NCBI GenBank assembly: GCA_947095585.1
Contig: OX352761.1
Span: 61,062,832 to 61,126,831, forward strand
Direction: 5' to 3'
DNA length: 64,000 nt
Origin: Nephrocerus scutellatus
Taxonomy: Eukaryota; Arthropoda; Insecta; Diptera; Pipunculidae
A program made the translations under genes and the position numbers. The notes below the pieces were generated by a model, which was given only the letters and a program-made list of their open reading frames with translations, did not search any database and was not told where the DNA came from. Of this stretch, positions 55,977 to 64,000 are shown piece by piece (positions within the stretch are counted from its first letter, which is position 1; every line of letters starts with the position of its first letter).

Positions 55977-58281
55977 TATTTTTATAAACGTAGTACGAGG
56001 TTGGATGTGTGTTGCGGAAAGTAAATGCATTTCCAGTAAGGAAATCCATATACCCGCATCGACGGTTAGCCATCCTACAGAAGACCTATATGTCCACAAA
56101 TGCCCCCAACCAATCGAAATGTATGAGTTTTTTTATAAACGTAGTACGAGGTTGGGTCCTGGATGTGTGTTGCGGAAAGTAAATGCATTTCCAGTAAGGA
56201 AACCCATATACCCGCATCGACGGTTATCCATCCTACAGAAGACCTATATGTTCACAAAACCCCCCAACCAATCGAAATGCAAAAAGGATAACATTTCGGT
56301 TGGCAGGTTAAGGATTGTGTGAACGGAACTTCTGCAATTATCCTAGCCGAAACAAACGAAATTTTAATCAACACATGGTTGAATAAATAGATAGGATCGT
56401 AAAATAATAAAAATAAAAGGATATTAAAATAATAAAGAAGAAGAAACGAAATAATAAAAAATAATAAAGAAAACGAAATAATAAGATAACAAAAAAATAA
56501 AATGAAAAGAAAAGTTAAAAAAATTAAAATAATAAAATAAAAAGATAAAAAATAAAAAGATAAAAAGATAACAAAATAAAAAGGTAACGAAATAAGAAAA
56601 TGAAAAGATAACAAAATAAAAATATAACAAAATAAAAGGATAATAAAATAAAAAGATAAAAAGATAACAAAATAAAAAGATAACAAAATAAAAAGATAAC
56701 AAAATAAAAAAAAATAAAAAGATAACAAAATAAAAAAATAACAAAATTAAAAGATAACATAATAAAAAGATAACAAAATAAAAAGATAAAAAGATAACAA
56801 AATAAAAAGATAAAAAGATAACAAAAATAAGAAGATATAAAAAGATAACAAAATAAAAAGATAAATAGATAACCAAATAAAAAGATAACGAAATAATAAA
56901 AAATTAAAAGATAACAAAATAAAAAGATAACAAAATAAAAAGATAACAAAATAAAAAGATAACAAAATAAAAAGGTAAAAAGATAACAAAATAAAAAGAT
57001 AACAAAACAAAAAGATTACAAAATAAAAAGATAACAAAATAAAAAGATAACAAAATAAAACGATAACAAAATAAAAAGATAAAAAGATAACCAAATAAAA
57101 AGTTAACAAAATAAAAAGATAAAAAGATAACAAAATAAAAAGATAACAAAAATATAAAGATAAAAAAATAAAAAGATAAAAAGATAACGAAATAATAAAA
57201 AATTAAAAGATAACAAAATGAAAAGATAAAAATTGAAAGGATAACACAATAATAAGTTAATAAATTGAAAAGATTATCGTCGATTTAGAATATGGAGTGC
57301 ATAAAGTTAGATGGAAACAGAGGGATTTCATGATTATGAACACGTCCTATTTCCTGTGATTTGTCACATGGAAACAGAGAGACTTTAGAAAATGAATGCA
57401 AAACAAAAATGACAAATTATAGTTTGAAGGGGATGTCAAAATAGAAAATGAATGTGACAAAAGGAAACGTAAGTAATGTGAATAGATTTTTGAAAATTAT
57501 GATATATTTTTGGTATATTTTAAAGTTTAAATTGTTATTTCAGATATATGATGTGTTAGAGGAACGCTAGTAGATGGTTAACAAATTGTGAAAGGTAAGT
57601 TAAACTGTGTTTAATTTGTATGGTTGTAGTTAAAGAAAGTCTGGACGGCTCAGACAATTGTGGAACCATGGGGAGTGATGGAGGGACAGGCAGTGTGGAG
57701 AGCATGTGATTTGAGTAAGTATAAATATAAAAAGAATATGGTAGTGATATTCATATTTGTTTTTTCTAGGATTTGGCGAGATTTGGTGTATCCAGATGAG
57801 GGTGCTATAGCAGGAAATATTTCATGTGTATGGTGAGTTGTGTGATTAAGTAGATCACTAGGATGGATAAAACCATCACATCCTGGAAGTTGCGGTAATG
57901 TGTAAATGATGGGGTGAGTATGTATCAAATAGGTGAAAATTAGAAATATCTCTTTATATATTTATGCAGGTATGTGATGCAGCAATAAGGGATGGTTGAA
58001 CCAGATGTGGGACAGGAGATGAACAAGGAGTATGGGATTTAATGCAAGTGGGTTGCATTTTGGTGGTCGCTGGAAACGTTTTCGGCCCCAACCACAGGGC
58101 CTCATCAGCGAGCTTAATGGCTCACGGCCTGATGAATTTGGAAATAGGATGGTGGCCAGAAGCCAGAGATTGAATGTTAGATGGTTTATATAGTATGACT
58201 AACATTGGGGTTATATACCTAATATAAAAATGTATACTTAGATTTAAAAGAAATATGGTAATGTGTGTGGGTCTTACCTTG
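55977..58281 (+). repeat. Tandem array unit 7
   Basis: Two modules (55,983, with a 10-bp deletion of GGTCCTGGAT type, and 56,134 of B subtype); linker; minisatellite (56,398-57,262); splice-signal block (57,265-58,030) with GAGTAAGT; then the direct junction to the hairpin segment (about 58,040-58,140), as in units 4 and 8. Confidence 0.82.
56398..57262. repeat. A-rich minisatellite, unit 7
   Basis: Same core, left and right edge sequences as the other units. Confidence 0.88.
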
Positions 58282-60818
58282 TATTTTTATAAACGTAGTA
58301 CGAGGTTGGATCCTGGATGTGTGTTGCGGAAAGTAAATGCATTTCCAGTAAGGAAATCCATATACCCTCATCGACGGTTAGCCATCCTACAGAAGACCTA
58401 TATGTCCACAAATGCCCCCAACCAATCGAAATGTATGAGTTTTTTTTATAAACGTAGTACCCGCATCGACGGTTATCCATCCTACAGGAGACCTATATGT
58501 TCACAAAACCCCCCAACGAATCGAAATGCAAAAAGGATAACATTTCGGTTGGCAGGTTAAGGATTGTGTGAACGGAACTTCTGCAATTATCCTAGCCGAA
58601 ACAAACGAAATTTTAATCAACACATGGTTGGATAAATAGATAGGCTCGTAAAATAATAAAAATAAAAAGATATTAAAATAATAAAGAAGAAGAAACGAAA
58701 TAATAAAAAATAATAAAGAAAACGAAATAATAAGATAACAAAAAAATAAAATGAAAAGAAAAGATAAAAAAATTAAAATAATAAAATAAAAAGATAAAAA
58801 CTAAGAAGATTACAAAATAAAAAGGTAACGAAATAAGAAAATGAAAAGATAACAAAATAAAAATATAACAAAATAAAAGGATAATAAAATAAAAAGATAA
58901 AAAGATAACGAAATAAAAAGATAACAAAATAAAAAGATAACAAAGTAAAAAAAATAAAAAGATAACAAAATAAAAAGATAACAAAATAAAAAAATAACAA
59001 AATTTAAAGATAACATAATAAAAAGATAACAAAATAAAAAGATAAAAAGATAACAAAATAAAAGGATAAAAAGATAACAAAAATAAGAAGATATAAAAAG
59101 ATAACAAAATAAAAAGATAAATAGATAATCAAATAAAAAGATAACGAAATAATAAAAAATTAAAAGATAACAAAATAAAAAGATAACAAAATAAAAAGAT
59201 AACAAAATAAAAAGATAAAAAAATAAAAAGGTAAAAAGATAACAAAATAAAACGATAACAAAATAAAAAGATAACAAAATAAAAAGATAACAAAGTAAAA
59301 AAAAAAAAGATAACAAAATAAAAAGATAACAAAATAAAAAAATAACAAAATTTAAAGATAACATAATAAAAAGATAACAAAATAAAAAGATAAAAAGATA
59401 ACAAAATAAAAAGATAAAAAGATAACAAAAATAAAAAGATAACAAAATAAAAAGATAAATAGATAACCAAATAAAAAGATAACGAAATAATAAAAAATTA
59501 AAAGATAACAAAATAAAAAGATAACAAAATAAAAAGATAACAAAATAAAAAGGTAAAAAGATAACAAAATAAAAAGATAACAAAACAAAAAGATTACAAA
59601 ATAAAAAGATACCAAAATAAAAAGATAACAAAATAAAACGATAACAAAATAAAAAGATAAAAAGATAACCAAATAAATAGATAACAAAAATAAAAAGATA
59701 ACAAAATAAAAAGATAAAAAGATAACGAAATAATAAAAAATTAAAAGATAACAAAATGAAAAGATAAAAATTGAAAGGATAACACAATAATAAGTTAATA
59801 AATTGAAAAGATTATCGTCGATTTAGAATATGGAGTGAATAAAGTTAAATGGAAACAGAGGGATTTCATGATTATGAACACGTCCTATTTCCTGTTATTT
59901 GTCACATGGAAACAGAGAGACTTTAGAAAATGAATGCAAAACAAAAATGACAAATTATAGTTTGAAGGGGATGTCAAAATAGAAAATGAATGTGACAAAA
60001 GGAAACGTAAGTAATGTGAATTGATTTTTGAAAATTATGATATATTTTTGGTATATTTTAAAGTTTAAATTGTTATTTCAGATATATGATGTGTTAGAGG
60101 AACGCTAGTAGATGGTTAACAAATTGTGAAAGGTAAGTTAAACTGTGTTTAATTTGTATGGTTGTAGTTAAAGAAAGTCTGGACGGCTCGGACAATTGTG
60201 AAACCATGGGGAGTGATGGAGGGACAGGCAGTGTGGAGAGCATGTGATTTGAGTAAGTATAAATATAAAAGGAATATGGTAGTGATATTCAGATTTGTTT
60301 TTTCTAGGATTTGGCGAGATTTGGTGTATCCAGATGAGGGTGCTATAGCAGGAAATATTTCATGTGTATGGTGAGTTGTGTGATTAAGTAGATCACTAGG
60401 ATGGATAAAACCATCACATCCTGGAAGTTGCGGTAATGTGTAAATGATGGGGTGAGTATGTATCAAATAGGTGAAAATTAGAAATATCTCTTTATATATT
60501 TATGCAGGTATGTGATGCAGCAATAAGGGATTGCTGAACCAGATGTGGGACAGGAGATGAAAAGGAGTATGGGATTTAATGGAAGTGGGTTGCATTTTGG
60601 TGGTCGCTGGAAACGTTTTCGGCCCCAACCACAGGGCCTCATCAGCGAGCTTAATGGCTCACGGCCTGATGAATTTGGAAATAGGATGGTGGCCAGAAGC
60701 CAGAGATTGAATGTTAGGTGGTTTATATATTATGACTAACATTGGGGTTATATACCTAATATAAAAATGTATACTTAGATTTAAAAGAAATATGGTAATG
60801 TGTGTGGGTCTTACCTTG
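58282..60818 (+). repeat. Tandem array unit 8
   Basis: One full module (58,288) and one truncated (58,447); linker; minisatellite (58,650-59,800), which itself contains a duplicated block (about 58,950-59,160 resembles 59,290-59,510); splice-signal block (59,805-60,565) with GAGTAAGT; hairpin segment (about 60,570-60,680). Confidence 0.82.
58650..59800. repeat. A-rich minisatellite, unit 8
   Basis: Same core. Includes a roughly 340-bp internal duplication recognised by its AACAAAGTAAAAAAAA and AAAATTTAAAGATAACATAA markers, each present twice. Confidence 0.88.
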
Positions 60819-63552
60819 TATTTTTATAAACGTAGTACGAGGTTGGATCCTGGATGTGTGTTGCGGAAAGTAAATGCATTTCCAGTAAGGAAATCCATAT
60901 ACCCTCATCGACGGTTAGCCATCCTACAGAAGACCAATATGTCCACAAATGCCCCCAACCAATCGAAATGTATGAGTTTTTTTTATAAACGTAGTACCCG
61001 CATCGACGGTTATCCATCCTACAGGAGACCTATATGTTCACAAAACCCCCCAACCAATCGAAATGCAAAAAGGATAACATTTCGGTTGGCAGGTTAAGGA
61101 TTGTGTGAACGGAACTTCTGCAATTATCCTAGCCGAAACAAACGAAATTTTAATCAACACATGGTTGGATAAATAGATAGGCTCGTAAAATAATAAAAAT
61201 AAAAAGATATTAAAATAATAAAGAAGAAGAAACGAAATAATAAAAAATAATAAAGAAAACGAAATAATAAGATAACAAAAAAATAAAATGTAAAGATAAC
61301 GAAATAATAAGATAAAAAATGAAAAGAAAAGAAAAGATAAAAAAATTAAAATAATAAAATAAAAAGATAAAAAATAAAAAGATAAAAAGATTACAAAATA
61401 AAAAGGTAACGAAATAATAAAATGAAAAGATAACAAAATAAAAGGATAATAAAATAAAAAGATAAAAAGATAACAAAATAAAAAGATAAAAAAATAAAAA
61501 GAGAACAAAATAAAAAGATAACAAAATAAAAAAATAAAAAGATAACAAAATAAAAAGATAACAAAATAAAAAGATAAAAAGATAACAAAATAAAAAGATA
61601 AAAAGATAACAAAAATAAAAAGATATAAAAAGATAACAAAATAAAAAGATAAATAGATAACAAAATAAAAAGATAACAAAATAATAAAAAATTAAATGAT
61701 AACAAAATAAAAAGATTACAAAATAAAAAGATAACAAAATAAAAAGATAACAAAATAAAAAGATAAAAAGATAACAAAATAAAAAGATAACAAAAATAAA
61801 AAGATAACAAAATAAAAAGATAACAAAAATAAAAAGATAAAAAGATAACGAAATAATAAAAAATTAAAAGATAACAAAATAAAATGATTACAAAATAAAA
61901 AGGTAACGAAATAAAAATATGAAAAGATAACAAAATAAAGGGATAATAAAATAAAAAGATAACAAAATAAAAAGATAACAAAATAAAAAGATAACAAAAT
62001 AAAAAGATAACAAAAATAAAATGATAACAAAATAAAAAGATAAAAAGATAACAAAATAAAAAGATAACAAAAATAAAAAGATAAAAAGATAAAAAAAAAA
62101 AAGATAAAAATATAACGAAATAATAAAAAATTAAAAGATAACAAAATGAAAAGATAAAAATTGAAAGGTTAACACAATAACAAGTTAATAAATTGAAAAT
62201 ATTATCGTCGATTTAGAATATGGAGTGAAAGAAGTTAAATGGAAACAGAGGGATTTCATGATTATGAACACGTCCTATTTCCTGTAATTTGTCACATGGA
62301 AACAGAGAGACTTTAGAAAATGAATGCAAAACAGCAAAAAATTAAATGTAAGAACAAGTTATTTTTAGAGCTGAAGTAGAATGAAAAGGTGAGACAAGCT
62401 CTTTTAAGAGCTAAAATAAGAATCGGTTCTTATAAGGACTAGAAAACATTGAAAAAGAGATAGAATTTACCAATTTTAACATTGTTTAAAAGTGATTAAA
62501 ATTGTCCACTAGCGCTGAATTAGTTAGTTGGAAAAAGGTTGCAGAAAAAATATAGTTTCTAACATTTTACATACAGACAGTTTGACTATAAACGGAAACG
62601 GAGAAGATATACATATAAGTATAATTAAATCTCTTTATTTATTTTAACATCTAAATTTGAATGAAGAATGGTGTGGCTGGGTGTAAGTGTAGTAGCGGAA
62701 GGTTTTTAATGTGCCAATGGTTGGGTGAGTATGCAGAAATAAGTACTAATTTTTTCTATTTTAGGCATAGGACGCTTTTGAGTAATCGATCAACAAAATA
62801 TGAGAGATTAATTACAGAAGCAGGAAAATTAACATGAATAAATGCTAACGTGTGCACGGGATCCTTTTTGATTTGTGAGAAACCTTACAAAGTATATATG
62901 AGAACAAAATAACAATAAAAAACGTTTCTTGTAAGAACTGGAAAATTTTAATGAAGGAGATAAAGTTGATCAGAAGTATTTTTGTAAAATTAACATAATG
63001 TTATGTGTAGATGTAAGTTGGTGATGATGTAAATGTGTGTTTTTGGAAAAGGAAAACCTTATTGAACGATATATGAAAATAAGGTAACAATAAAAATCGG
63101 TTCTTATAAGAACTAGAAAACTCTAACGAAAGAGATAAAGTTGATCAGAGATATTTTTATAAAGTCAACATAATGTTAAGTGTAGGTGTAAGTTGGTAAT
63201 GATGTAAAAGTGTGTTTTTTGAAAATGGAAAACCTTATTAAAAGATGTTTATAGTGTTAATAGTTATAATAAATTTAAATACTTAACTAAGATTAATTAA
63301 AAGGGAAGACAATGTGGCCGTGATGTTTGTACATATCCCGTATGTGATTTAATGCAAGTGGGTTGCATTTTGGTGGTCGCTCGAAACGTTTTCGGCCCCA
63401 ACAACAGGGCCTCATCAGCGAGCTTAATGGCTCACGGCCTGATGAATTTGGAAATAGGATGGTGGCCAGAAGCCAGAGATTGAATGTTAGGTGGTTTATA
63501 TAGTATGACTAACATTGGGGTTATATATGTTATGTGTGTGGGTCTTACCTTG
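60819..63552 (+). repeat. Tandem array unit 9 (holds the errantivirus empty site)
   Basis: One full (60,825) and one truncated module (60,984); minisatellite (61,190-62,190); splice-signal block cut after about 140 bp at GAATGCAAAACAG and fused to the palindrome cluster (62,340-62,445); later block (62,455-62,950); extra block (62,951-63,335). In the extra block GTTAAGTGTAGGTGTAAG (63,174-63,191) is the uninterrupted form of the provirus target. Hairpin near 63,408-63,445. Confidence 0.82.
61190..62190. repeat. A-rich minisatellite, unit 9
   Basis: Same core. The ATTACAAAATAAAAAGGTAAC marker occurs twice (about 61,390 and 61,888), suggesting an internal duplication. Confidence 0.88.
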
Positions 63553-64000
63553 TATTTTTATAAACGTAGTACGAGGTTGGATCCTGGATGTGTGTTGCGG
63601 AAAGTAAATGCATTTCCAGTAAGGAAATCCATATACCCTCATCGACGGTTAGCCATCCTACAGAAGACCTATATGTCCACAAATGCCCCCAACCAATCGA
63701 AATGTATGAGTTTTTTTTATAAACGTAGTACCCGCATCGACGGTTATCCATCCTACAGGAGACCTATATGTTCACAAAACCCCCCAACCAATCGAAATGC
63801 AAAAAGGATAACATTTCGGTTGGCAGGTTAAGGATTGTGTGAACGGAACTTCTGCAATTATCCTAGCCGAAACAAACGAAATTTTAATCAACACATGGTT
63901 GGATAAATAGATAGGCTCGTAAAATAATAAAAATAAAAAGATATTAAAATAATAAAGAAGAAGAAACGAAATAATAAAAAATAATAAAGAAAACGAAATA
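63553..64000 (+). repeat. Tandem array unit 10, cut by the window end
   Basis: Full module (63,559), truncated module (63,718), linker, then the first bases of the minisatellite (from about 63,910). The array clearly continues beyond the window. Confidence 0.8.

Noticed and set aside
32276..64000. CRISPR-like array or telomeric repeat
   Set aside because: The short repeats are contiguous, with no spacers of constant length, and the motif is not a telomere repeat. The surrounding DNA is eukaryotic.

Overview
The window looks like repeat-dense DNA from the nuclear genome of a higher fly (Diptera). The evidence is a near-intact BEL/Pao provirus, an insect errantivirus of the 17.6/297/ZAM type with a spliced env, an RTE-like LINE, a three-copy APE-type LINE family, a mariner-like relic, a Helitron relic, a tRNA-derived SINE, a PIF/Harbinger-type element carrying a MADF gene, and AT-rich DNA with 55-80 nt introns. 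A tephritid is plausible, but that is only an impression. I see no clear single-copy host gene. The density of nested and mutually interrupting elements resembles heterochromatin or a piRNA-cluster-like locus.

Layout, left part (1-32,050). LINE copy A (1-1,910) is followed by a decayed F-type env (2,018-3,441). A decayed RTE LINE (4,041-6,618) is split by the 3' end of a second LINE. A 156-bp duplication (6,881-7,785) carries a 605-bp solo LTR with a 5-bp target duplication. LINE copy B (8,291-9,860) abuts a mariner-like transposase 3' end. That mariner sequence is interrupted by a 6.5-kb minus-strand BEL/Pao provirus (10,092-16,586; 245-bp LTRs, target duplication CCATT). Then come a Helitron Rep/helicase fragment (17,683-17,989, minus), LINE copy C (18,846-21,262, minus) and a 152-bp SINE with 16-bp target duplications (21,916-22,067). 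These are followed by an LTR-element 5' end with a short gag fragment (22,850-23,740), an AT-rich minisatellite and LTR/leader-like DNA (24,010-25,560), a 1,340-bp PIF/Harbinger-type element with only a MADF gene (25,607-26,946), and a broken Ty3/gypsy gag-pol (27,187-31,828).

Right part (32,053 to the window end) is a direct tandem array of complex units, about 1.5-3.9 kb each, running off the right edge. I count nine complete units and one partial one. A full unit holds: (i) one to four copies of a 159-bp module headed by TATAAA, (ii) a short linker with an inverted repeat, (iii) 0.6-1.5 kb of an A-rich minisatellite with a 16-bp core, (iv) a block with an ordered series of splice-donor and splice-acceptor-like sites, (v) a cluster of short palindromes, (vi) a further block with splice-like signals, and (vii) a CATCAG/CTGATG hairpin leading into the next unit. 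The minisatellite core has no stop codon in any minus-strand frame, so it makes long, artefactual hydrophobic ORFs. Indels shared among units suggest homogenisation by unequal exchange or conversion. I do not recognise this repeat; it is the best candidate here for something undescribed, perhaps an array of spliced non-coding transcripts.

Unit 6 is split by an errantivirus (48,872-55,565; TSD TGTA). Its gag is internally deleted and its pol carries two stops, frameshifts and a mutated integrase residue, yet its env reading frame is uninterrupted. The pre-insertion sequence of the site survives in unit 9, so the insertion can be read base by base.
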